This document shows, one piece after another, positions 24,001-36,000 of a stretch of 64,000 nucleotides of DNA; positions within the stretch are counted from its first letter, which is position 1, and every line of letters begins with the position of its first letter. The stretch is taken from the NCBI RefSeq assembly GCF_014898055.3, contig NW_023604861.1:98892083-98956082 (forward strand). The letters run 5' to 3'. The stretch is from Talpa occidentalis (Eukaryota > Chordata > Mammalia > Eulipotyphla > Talpidae). The position numbers were made by a program, and so were the translations under genes. The notes under the pieces are model-generated. The model did not search any database, had not been told where the DNA came from, and saw nothing but the letters and a program-made list of their open reading frames with translations.

Positions 24001-27000
24001 TTTACCCACAGCTTCTGAATGATGAAACAGAGAGTGGGAAGAGGAAAGGAACGGAGCAGGAAAGTAAACAAAAACATGTAATACCAAGCACCTACATTCT
24101 AGAACACATTCACATATTTAATCCTCACAACAATCCAGGGAGCTACAGAACAGGAGACTCAAAGAGGTCTCAGACTCGGGCCTCCCTGGTGGCACAGGGA
24201 TTAAAGTCTCAGCCACTATCAAGCTGTTGCCAGCCACTAGGGCATGAATTTGATCCCTGGCCAGGGAGCTAACCCACATGGCTCAGCTAACCCACAGGGC
24301 TCTCCTGTCTCCCCCGATGCTCCCCTGAGTACTGTATTTCAGTAGATCTGCCTGTTCTGCTCTCCACTGTCTCTGGTGAATCCTCTCACCTCCAGCACCT
24401 CTGGCCTATACCCCAGATCTTACATGCATGAATAAAAATAAATCTTAAAAAATAAATAAATAAATAAATCTCAGACATGATCAAAGCTACAGAGCTACAA
24501 ACCCCCAAGTCTGAATCTGTGAGCCCAGCACATTGGCAGATCTTCCAATCTACTAACCAGTTACCCCCAAACCTCCCAATACTGGCACCTATGCCCTCAG
24601 TCTTCCCAGGAGGACTCACCTGTGAGCTGGAGGGCAGCACCTGGGAGGTGGACTCCTCTGATGGGGCTGCTCCTGAGCCCATGGGGCTCAGGGTAGTAAT
24701 TCTGCTTGGTTGGCCACGCAGCGTCAGTGTAATGGTGGTGGGTACCTTCAAGCCTGAGAGAGAAGGGTTTGTCACAGCCTCCATTTTCCTTTCCAGGAAT
24801 TTCTTCCCCACAAAATACACCCCCCTTGGCCTCCTCCCCATCTATCCCCTCTCAGCCAAACTGAAAGGCAACAGGAACCAGTCTGTCTTTCAACCTCTCT
24901 GGGGAATGGGCCCACACAACTCAATCCCTGAGGGTCAATGCCAGGACCCTGTGGGGTTTGTTCAACATCACATCTGCCCATGTGAGATGGGGAGTTGTTG
25001 GGGAAGATCCCTATCTGGAAGTTCCCACGATTATCCTGAGACTCACCTGATGCCTGGTTAGAGATCTGAGCCAGACCAGGGAGGCTGCTTGCCAACTTAG
25101 CGAGGCCCCCATTGGTAAGCAGCTGGTGGATGGCTGTGGGCTTCCCACCAGGAGTGGCACCCAAGGAGGAGAGAGTGGTGGCCACAGGAATGGTACGGAC
25201 GATGGTGCTGGTACCCGTGGTGATGGCACCCAGGCTCTGCATGGGAGTGGGCAACTTCACACTGGCGGCCTGTGGGACACACAAGCCCAGGTGATCAGAA
25301 CTTGTTGCCCAATAGCAACATTCAAGTATGGAGCGCCCATAACATATTATTCAAGGCTACCATGTGCTGAGTGCCTACTATACACAAGGTTGTCTTGTAA
25401 GCATTTTCCATATATCACATTTAAACCTCAAAACAACTGCAAGGGAGGTACTATTATTACCCTCATTTCACAGACTTAGAAACAAAGACACTGAGAGGTC
25501 AAGAAACTTGCCCACAATCACTCATTAAGTGATGAGGCCTTACACTGCCTACTGGCTGTGAAATCAGAAGGCTGTGATTAGCCTTGACCCAGGTTCCAGA
25601 TCCCAGTCCCAGTTTCCCCGCCATAATCAACTAAGCTTAGGGAACCCACTCCCTATGCCTGCCCAGCTCAATGAAAGGCAGATATGCACCTGCGGAGCTG
25701 GCCCTGGAGAGGGATTTGCTGGGATGGCAGAGGTCTTGCTGCTGATATCCTGCAAACTGAAGCTGAGACCTTGGAGGAGGCTGCTGGCTGATGTGGCACC
25801 TAAGAGAGGACACAACAGGCATCAGCACAGGCTCAATCAGTTGTCCCAAGAGCAGCCATGCTCATCCACGCACAACAACCAATGACAACATAATGATCTT
25901 TCCCTGGGACATTCCCAGCTCTCTCAGAAAGACATTAGAAAGGGAGAGTCCCTCAGACATGCATAAAGGCCTGGAATTACTCTTCGCATCCTATCCTGCT
26001 CTAAATCACCTGTTCTACATTTTGAAAGTTTTAGGAAAACCAAAGAGAACTTGAATCCCACTTTTCAGACATCTAAATTCCCTCCTTTCTTTCTAGGGAA
26101 AAGGAAGACCTTTTAAGCAAAAGAATTTCAAAAACCTGACTTACACTTTATCCTACACACAATCCAGTGGCCTCAAAGCAAAGAATAAGATCCTCTTGAA
26201 GGAGAAGGGTATCTGTAGTGCCTTGGCCCTGCTGGGCTCAGGCAACTAGCTTTTCCTTGTATGATCAGGGCAGAGAAATTGGAAAAATGAGCACAGGCAG
26301 AAAGATGTCTTATGTTGCTAATGCCCAGTATAACACCATTTCAGTTCTAGTCAATCAGATAGGTTTAGAAACACAAAACGGAAAATAATACATTCATCTC
26401 CCACCAGCATTTTTTCCCCTTATTGTCAGGATATACTACCTGCAGACTATAGTATTTACTGACCTAAATTTTGAGGCTAAGAACTCCCCCACCTCAAAGC
26501 TAATTCCAGCTTCATGCCAAACCTAAGACAAGTCTCAGATCCAACAAATATCCTCCAGATTTAGTTCCAAGGATGCTTTCCTAGGACTATGGTTCAGCAA
26601 CAGACCCAAAAGATAGGAAACGATGGACTACCAGATACCTGGGAGGGAACTGCCAGGAGAAGTGGCCACCAGGCGGCTCTGGAGTGTGTGTAAGGCACTG
26701 GGCACAGTGCTGCTGGAGACCACTGAGGAGGTGGGACTGGCTGAGACTCCTCCTTCAGAAGCACTTGACCTGGAAACAAAGCCAGTTCCATTACCCAAGA
26801 ATCAGAGGGCAGGAGAATATGGAAATACAAGGAGGAGTAAGAGTGCGGCCCAGCAAGGAAATGGACACCAGGTTAGAACCTTCAGTTTCTTTATCGCCCC
26901 TTCTGAATTTAGCTTCTAGTTCTTCTAAAGATCTATAAAGTAAGGACTTCGGATCTTTAAGCAACAGCCACGGGACATAGTGCACACTTTAAATAAGAAT

Positions 27001-30000
27001 GAGCTCTAAGTTGACCCAAAAGAAAAACAAAAATCCTACTTGGAAAGAAGTCCATTCCTCAAAGAGAGAGCATCCAGAAGCCACCATCTTCCCAGAGCAT
27101 TAAAAAGATCCGAGAGGTAAAGAGAAAAAAACAGACACACCAAGAAATAGACTCACTTGGCTGTGGTGAGAAGCCCTGTGAGCTCCTTGGCCCCTGCAGA
27201 AGCCTGCCCCAGTGTCATGGCAATGGGCTTCCCTCCTGTGGCTGCAAAACAGAAAACCCCAACAAGACAACTAATCAGTCATTTGGCTTCTACCTTTCAG
27301 GGCTCCAGAAGATATTAAAAGACAAAGAATAACCAAAAATAAATAGATAAATGAAAGAATAAATATACTAGAGATTAGAGTAGGGAGTTAATTTTTTTTC
27401 TAAACCTAAATATTTTATTATCTTTAGTTGAAATCAAACAGAACAAAATATAGTAAGTCCTCATTTGACAAAGACATGAAATTATCAATGTTAAAATAAA
27501 AGGATGCTGAACTATAATGCTTTGAATGACCTCAGTTTCTGTTTCTCATTCAGATCAGGTCACTGCCTTCTTTTCCCCCCCCATATGCAGCCCATGCCTT
27601 CTCACACTGGAGTAGAGGCTGAGGCATTCCAAACAGTAAAGAGGGCAATGCTACAGGCCCTAGGAGAGCTTGGTTTTTATTTAAACAGGACAAGAAAAAC
27701 TCACCTTCTGGCATTCCTCCTTGGGAAGTACAAGGCCCTCCAACTGCATCCCCTTGGGAGATAAGAGACACCTTGATCTTTGGTCGCTTGGAGGTCTTAC
27801 TGCTAGGAAGAGGACTGGAGGGATGGTGCCGCTTCAGCTGGACCCTAAGATCTTCTTTCTCAGCTTCTTCCACTTGTTCTGATGAAATGGGAACTAAGAG
27901 ATGGAGATGAGAGGAGGTCTTCCACATTCCAAAAGAACCCAACAGCTACCGACAGTAGCAGCAAAGGCACGGCCGTATGTGGAACCATCACGCTTACCAG
28001 GTCACACTTCAAAGGAAAACTGCCAGTGTTGAGTCCCACCTCACTCAAGCCCCCCTGTGGTGGACTCCACCTTGACTCTCTCTGACGATGGCTCCATCCC
28101 CATCCCTCACCTAGGCCTGGATTTAGAAGAAAGGGGAGCCTCCCTAGTGGCACAAGGGGTTAAGCACCGCACTATGAAGCAATCCCCAGCTGGCCAGGGA
28201 GCAACCCACATGGCGCAGCAGACCTCTCCTCACTCGCCCACTGCTCCCCTCAGCAGTGTATTTCAGTCAGTCTGCCTGTTCTGTTCCCTGCTCTGTCTCT
28301 GGTGAGTCCTCTCACTACCTGCATCTCTGGCCTATACCCCAGCTCTTGTATGCATAAATAAATAAATCTTAAAAAAAAAAATAAAAGAAAGGGGGCTCTT
28401 GGTGGGAACAAAAGAAGATACCCTGATCCTGCCTAGCAAAGGTCAACAAAATAACAGAGGACTCACCGCAGTGGGTCTTGAAAATGAGATAATTTTCCTG
28501 TTGCAAGCACCCCCCACCCCATCACACACCTGCAGGACAGTAAACATTCTATGAAGAACCCACAGAGGAGCAGACTATCCAGACCATTCTGAAAAGGAAA
28601 TTTTCACACAGCTCTCAAGAGTCCTACCCTACCCTAAGGGACCAAGGTTGAGGGTTTGCTTGTCAAATGGAGGCAAGGAGAGGAATGATCACCAGGATTT
28701 AAGGTTGACTTTAAGCAGCTAGTAGGTGATGGAACATCTCAGTCAAGACAATTCTATAGCTCCTACCCAAAGATAACAGGGCAACATGGCCCATGTCACA
28801 ACCTAGTCCGCAGGTCATTTCTACTAGTATGGAGAAAAGCCATCTGTTACCCACAGGCTTCTCTCTCCACCAACGACTCATCGTGTACATGGTCAAGTCT
28901 CTTGGATTCTTAAATTATCATTCAATTGTCCTTCTAGATTCCCTTCCTCTTTAAACCCAGGAGCTCACCCCAGTCCCTCTTCTTAGCGTCAAGCAAGAGG
29001 ATGGTGGCAGTCATACAAGGCTGGGCTGGGAGTGGGGAGGTCCCATTTGGCCATAGGGTACTACTCAAGACAACAGTCAGGGTACAACCAGCTGGAAGGA
29101 TTGTTGAGGCAACACATGTAGTGACTAAAATCTCAATAGGAAGGAAGATAAAAGGAAAAGGAGTTACAGGTTTTATATTGATAAATGGTTGGTGTGCTTG
29201 TAGCAGCCATGATGGAAGCAGGAAACCAGAAGCAGGGAGAAAGGGAACTTAGGCTCACAGGCAAGGGGCCACAGGTACACACAGGAGAAGCAGAGCCAAG
29301 AACCACAGTGACAGAACCACAATGCAAGACAAAGAGAGAAAAACACCATGAGAGGAAAATAATGAGAAATGGAGACAACACAAAGACTGTAGATTAAACA
29401 AAATGAGTCAGCAAAAATAGAATCATAAGACACAAAAAGGTAGAGAGAACAGGAGAAAGCCAGAGGTCAAGGAAAGAATGGAGAAGAATATGAGGGAGAA
29501 GGGGAGAGAAGCAGAGAGCACAGGTGAAAGGTGAGAGAAAGAGCAATACTCACCAAAGAGACAGGAGGAGGTGCCAGGAGGAAGAGCTTTCCTCACCAGC
29601 ATGTTTTGTTTCAGAAAAGCAGCAAACTGTGCTAGAATGAATCAGAAAGAATTACAGAATCACAGCCAGCCAGAGAGAGAAGAAAAAGAGAGGCTGTCAG
29701 AAAAAGATACAAAAAGGTTCTAGAAAATGCAAAATGGGTTTTTTTTCTGGAATTATTGCATGATTTTGAAAGCTGATTCTCTTACTTTGCAGTTCTGTGG
29801 AATCATCTATAAATTGAAGATAGTAAATGTACCTATTTCCTGGGGCCACTGCTAAGATTTAGTTAGTACAGCAAGTGCCAATGAGGTGTGGCACCTAGTA
29901 AGGGCTCCATAAATATTAGCTGTTACCATCACTCCTCTCCTTGTCTAGTAGCTCTGCCAACACAAGGTGCCACACTGCTGCCCTCCTCTAACATTCTGAG

Positions 30001-33000
30001 TCTCATTCTGAAGCCAACTCACCAATCAGTCGTCCAGAACGTCTTAAGAATCTCAACTAATTGTCCCCTCCAGAAGCAGAGCAGACTGCTGGCTCTCTAT
30101 TAAACCCCAAGAAGATGTTCCAATTACACATCAGACACCAATGACAAAAATCATCCCTTACTTTAGGGCTGCCCAATTAGATCAAAGTGGGGGGCAGAGT
30201 ACAGCAACTGTTTCTTCTTCCCCCTATCTACCAAACTCCCCTTTAATGGAGCACTCACTGAGCTCTAAACTCTAATTTCAACCCTACAAGTATGTCTCAG
30301 ACTGATCTAAAACCTATCTGCAAAGACTCCTTATAAACTTCACTGAGAGTCCCAGTGTGGGAATCCTAGCTCTTTAAGATCAAAACAAAGGGCATGAACC
30401 AGTTGAATTGGCCTAGAACCTGATGAATAAAACCAATCACCCTGTTCACAACAGAACTCCCTGATTGCAGGAGAGGCTAGGCAGGGCCTGGAATGATAGA
30501 TCTAGTTTCCCCAATTGGGAGTTAGAGAAAACTTTGAGGCTAATATGCATGTAGTCAGCTCATAAGGTCTAACTTCATCAGAACACCAAGACAAAGCATT
30601 AACTAATGGAACTATACAGTCCCACTACAGTCCTTTTGTGATGTTTTACCCTTGATAATAGCACTACATATTCAATTCAAGCTAATTTTGCCTGAATAGA
30701 AATATGGAGGAGAGTGCCTTTCACATGCCCCTGGCAAAAAACAGTAATGCCAATACTTTCCAATTGCCACATGCCATCAGTTGTTGACTGAAAGAACCCC
30801 AAGAGGCCCCTGGGCCAGGCACCTATACCTTGGGCTTGTTTGTGAGTCAACACAGCTTCTGTCCGCTGCATGTGTCTTTTCAGCAACTGTGAGCTCCCAA
30901 TTTGACTCGTCTTCTGGGCAGAGGCCACTGCGGTCACTTTGGTCTTGGGACTGGAGGTGGGGCTGCTGGACACACTGGAGAGATCCTGAGTAGCATGAGA
31001 AGGACAAGAGCTAAGTCAATGTTGCTTGGATTTGATCATCAGTGAGCATGTCCCCCTGGAATTCCCTGGCCTATAGCACCAAAAAGGAAACAGGCAACCC
31101 CAGAAAGCAAAGGAATTAACTCTACAGTTTGATTCCCCAGATGGTTCCCACCTCCTGCTTTACCTCTGAGCCTGAAGGTGAGGCAGGCAGCTTGGCAGCT
31201 GGGGAAGCAGGTCGACTGCCTCGCTCAGAGACCTCGAAGGCCAGGTCTCTGCGAGCCACATCCCGGGGCTTCTTCTTTTTCTCAGCATCCTGATCCCGAG
31301 GCTCAGAGCCCATATGCCCCTCAGCACGAGTGAGCACTCCAGTCAGAAAATCCACAATCTCATCCTAGTTTAAAGAGGTCTTTAAGTCCCCATCTGGAGA
31401 ACAGAAACTTCCTCAATAGTTCCAACAACTAAAATGGATTCACCTTGGCTTTGACATCAGATGTACTGGTCCCTCTGGCACAAACCTTAGCCTCAGTCAA
31501 AGATCAGACACCGTTGTGAGGTGGCACTCTGGGGCAGTCACATGCCAACACTCCTCCAATAAAGCTTTTCTCCCCCATGCTTTGCTTGCATCTTTGTTCC
31601 TTTACTCTCCTTTTCCCCCCTCCTTTGTCCCCTCCTTTTCTTTGTTTGAGACCCTAGAAACCCCTTTGAGTCAGAGAGGCTGCTGCCAACAAGACAAACC
31701 TCAAAGTATTATAGAAAGGCAAACCTAACTGAGAAAAACACAGAAAGCACCATACCTGAATACATCTGTCCACCATGCTCTGAGTCAACCCTTCTGATTT
31801 CTTCTTTGCTTTGCTTATTCTAAGAAACAAAAAGTTTAATTTCTAAATATCCCATGGCCTCATATGGAAAAATAATAATGGATTTTTCTTCTGTGTTTAT
31901 TTTCTAGGTACAGAAAAGATACTGTGAGCCCACAGGTAGGTTTATACAACTGTTTTGAACCTAGCTTCCCCATCTGTAAAATGAAAAATCAAGAATACTT
32001 CTCTCATGGAGTTGTGAGGATTACACAAAATAAAGGACCCAAAAAAATATGCAAAGTAACTGGGACTGTATACTTGAGAAGTCCTAAATGTTGGCTTAAC
32101 AGACAAATTCTACCTGATTGTTAAGATTTCATCTAGAAATGCCCCAACACATACTCAAACCTTGAGGTGACCGGGAGCTGCTGACATGAGGTTAGCAGAA
32201 AGGGAGGAAAAATGGTCATGGGTAGGGCCTCCCTGGTGGCGCAAGGGGTTAAGCACAGCACTATGAAGCATTCGCAGCCACTGCAGCATGAGTTTGATCC
32301 CTGGCCAGCCAGGGAGCAACCCACATAGCACAGCAGACCTCTCCTGACTTGCCCACTGCTCCCCTCAGCAGTGTATTTCAGTCAGTCTGCCTGTTCTGTT
32401 CCCCACTCTGTCTCTGGTAAATCCTCTCACCCCCTGCACCTCTGGCCTGTACCCCAGCTTTTGTATGCATAAATAAATAAATCTTTGGGCCTCCCCAGTG
32501 GCGCAGCGGTTGAGCGCTGGGTTGCGAAGCTGCCCGCAGCCTCTGCAGCGCCGGTTCGATTCCTGGCTGCTTCCCGGCCACCAGAGGAGGGTCCCACATG
32601 GCGCGCAGACCTCTCCTGCCGCCGCTGCTCCCCTCAGCAGTGTACTTCAGTCCTTCTGCCTGCTCTGCTCCCTGCTCTGGCTCTGGTGAATTCTCTCACC
32701 CTCCCGCGCTTCTGACTGTACCCAGTGCTTGTATAAATCAATCAATCAATCTTGTAGAAACAAATAAATAAATAAAAATAAATCTTTAAAAAAAAAAAAA
32801 TAAATAAATAAATAAATAAATCTTTAAAAAAAATGGCCACAGGTAGTTCTAAAGGGATAAGAGAAAATGACCACAGCTGGTTCTCCTCTTTGAGAGCTAG
32901 TTTTTCAAAACTATGATTTCTGGTAGGGGATGTGGGGGGAGGATATGTTCAGCAGAGGGAGTAACCAACAGAGTGAACAACATTCTGAGCCTTCAAATTC

Positions 33001-36000
33001 TGATCCCAATTTACTGATTGTTGGCATCTGAGCTTCTGCAACACCCTCACTTTATAGATGAGACACTTTATAGATGAGTTCCAAGTGCTAAGCAATTTAC
33101 CCATGCTTCTTAGTAAAGGAGCCAAGAATAGAGGTCTCCTAATTCTGTCCAATGCTCCTGATATCATGCAAATGTCTCATAAGCAGCCTTACAATATAAC
33201 TCTCAGCAAAGGTATTCCTCTCTCTTCTCACTCCCTCACAGCAACTCAATACAATCTATTCTTCTCTCTATAAGAACATCTGAATTACCATGTATTTACA
33301 AGGAAACACTGCCTTGAGTACCAAAGGATTAGATATTAAGTCCACAAAAAGCCAGAAAGACTTCTCCCCTGAGCCTCTGGATAGGAAACTGACAGGTAGG
33401 TACAATACTTGCTTTAAACTGTCTAGTTAAAACATCAAATGAAATTAATCTCTCAAGATTGAACATTCAAAATAAAAGAGGCCCAATGTCACAAACTCTT
33501 TTTTAGTACATTTTTTTTAGATTGATTTATTTATGCATACAAGAGCTGGGGTACAGGCCAGAGGTGTAGGAGTGAGAGGATTCACCAGAGACAGAATGGG
33601 GAGCAGAAAAGGCAGATTGATTGAAGTACACTGCTGAGGGGAGCAGCGGGTGAGTCAGAAGAGGTCTGCTGCGCCATGTGGGTTGCTCCCTGGATGGCCA
33701 GGGATTGAACTGGTGCTGCAGAGGCTGCGGATAGCTTCATAGGTTGCATCTTAACTGGTTGTGCCACCAGGGAGGTCCTTTTTTAGTACATTTAGTTATG
33801 TCATGAAGACATAACTGAAGGCTCTACATGTAGTCAATAGAAAGATGGCCATCTCAATGACCAACAGTGCCTTCCTAAACCCCCTCCTAAACTCTGTTTA
33901 TACTCCAAATATATAAAAGAATGCTTAATACAAAGAAAAAAATCTATGTTCATATTCATCTTTAGTGGAACAAAATGTAAAGAAATGTCTATGCCAGTGA
34001 AAGCACCATGTTAAAGATTATATTTTCAGTCTCAAAGTATCTTCTCCTCGCAAGATAATTACTAAATACTGAGGGAAAAATATTTTTACAGTGGAGAGAA
34101 GAAACCTGGCAGATGCTAATATAAGCACGTGATCAAGGATATCATCATCTGTGATAAAATACCTCAAAATCACCCACCCTTTAGGAGATGCACTAAGTGC
34201 ACATCACTGCTGTGGCATTCCTGCCCCAAATGCACACTCAACCTAATCACATTAAGAAAATGTCAAAAGCCAGAACTGAGGTACAATGTACAAAATAACC
34301 GTCCAGAACCCCTCAAATATGTCAAGGTCATATAGACAAAGAAAAACTCAGGAACAGGATCAAATTAAAGGAGACTTAAGAGAGATAGCCACCAACAGCA
34401 ACATGTGATCCTAGACTGAATTCTGGACCAGAAAAGAAACATTAATGAGACAAGTGATAAAGCCCAAATCTGTAGATTATAGTATCACATCATGTTAATT
34501 TCTTGATTGATCATAATAGTTTGGCTATGTAAGATGATAACATTTGGGAAATTCAAGTAAAGGGTAAACAGGAACTTTTGTACCATTTTTGCAACTTTAT
34601 AAATTTGAAGTTAGTTTAAAAAATGTAAAAAATAAAAGCTTTTAATGTCCCCCTTTCATTGAACCAGGATAACCTATAGTTATATTGGCACCTATAGGCA
34701 TCTCTTTAACACTATCACAGTTCTGGGGGAACCTACCCACCTGAGATTATCGTCAGCTCCCCCAACAACTACCAAGCTGTTCTCAGCCCGAATCTTTTCC
34801 CGGAAGTCCTCCATGGCTTCAGGGTGACACTGCAGGGAATTCTGACCAATGACAAAGAGGACTGGAGTCTTCATATCCAAGAGAGGATCATCCACATCCT
34901 AAAACAGGTACAGGTTTTACAACGGGCAGTTAATATTTACGGAGCACTGACCTGGCAAATCCATTCAGAAGAGTCAACTGGACAACTGCAGCCAGACATG
35001 CACTCCCTTACTCTCACTGCCAACCACCCAACAATCAGTTGCACCCCATTCTTACCCCTCGGGGGCCATCCACAGTAAGGAGAGGAAACCCAAGGCAGAC
35101 AACTGCAGTGACATACTCCATCACGGACACCTGGAAATAACAGAACAGTATGTCTCAAGGTCAACTAACTTCACTGCAGCTACATCCTGTGCAGAATCCA
35201 GAGGTGGTCTAGAACAACCCAACTGCCCCAGCCCTCATTTTACAGATGAGGACAGTGAGGATAACCATGGCAGCAGCCGTAGGAGCACAGAACAGAAGAT
35301 GTGCTACAAGGAGGCAACTATAAAACTGGACCCTAAAAGGACCTCAGCAGACACCTGAACCATAGGATGATGGGTTTAATACATCCACCCTGTCAACTCC
35401 CTAGACCAGAGTCCTTCTGCTCACTTTTCCCTCCACTAGTAGCAAATGCAACCAGGAGAACACAAGTGTTGCTCTTCTCCTCTACACGAGGCAAATGTCC
35501 CCCTTTTGAGTTTAATGGATAGCTCTCAAATCCCCCAAATTTCTTAGAACAGTTGCTGATTGTGAACTCTACCACCCCTGGAATCAGAAAGCATGAAGAG
35601 ATGGCATTCTTCCTCTTGTGGCCCTAGATGTCATATCTGACTAGATCACATGAAGCAGCAGAGACTTTATTTATTTGAACTGCTTGAGAATTAGAGCTTT
35701 GGATAGGTCAGGGACACTTACACACACGCATATACCTATAAACAATATACATATATATATATATAATAATATGTATATATAAAATAATAACAAGGATGTC
35801 TTAGAAAGGGACAGAACATGGATACAACATCAAATTCCAAAGCTATTAAATTTTTGCCAACTAAATTATTTATTTTTTTTTGTTTTGCTTTTCAGGTGGG
35901 AGTACAGTGTGGTATTTGTGTAAGGGACAAGGAAAGGGAGTCTTTTTTTTAGAGATTCATGCCAAAAAATATATAAATAAAATGACATTACATTTGGACT

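Noticed and set aside
24386..24841. 151-codon ORF beginning upstream of KANSL3 exon 21
   Set aside because: Only residues from the ctctcag acceptor to the TCACAG donor are exon; the rest is intron read-through.
24477..25061. 194-codon plus-strand ORF
   Set aside because: Shadow opposite KANSL3 exons 20-21 and the intron between them.
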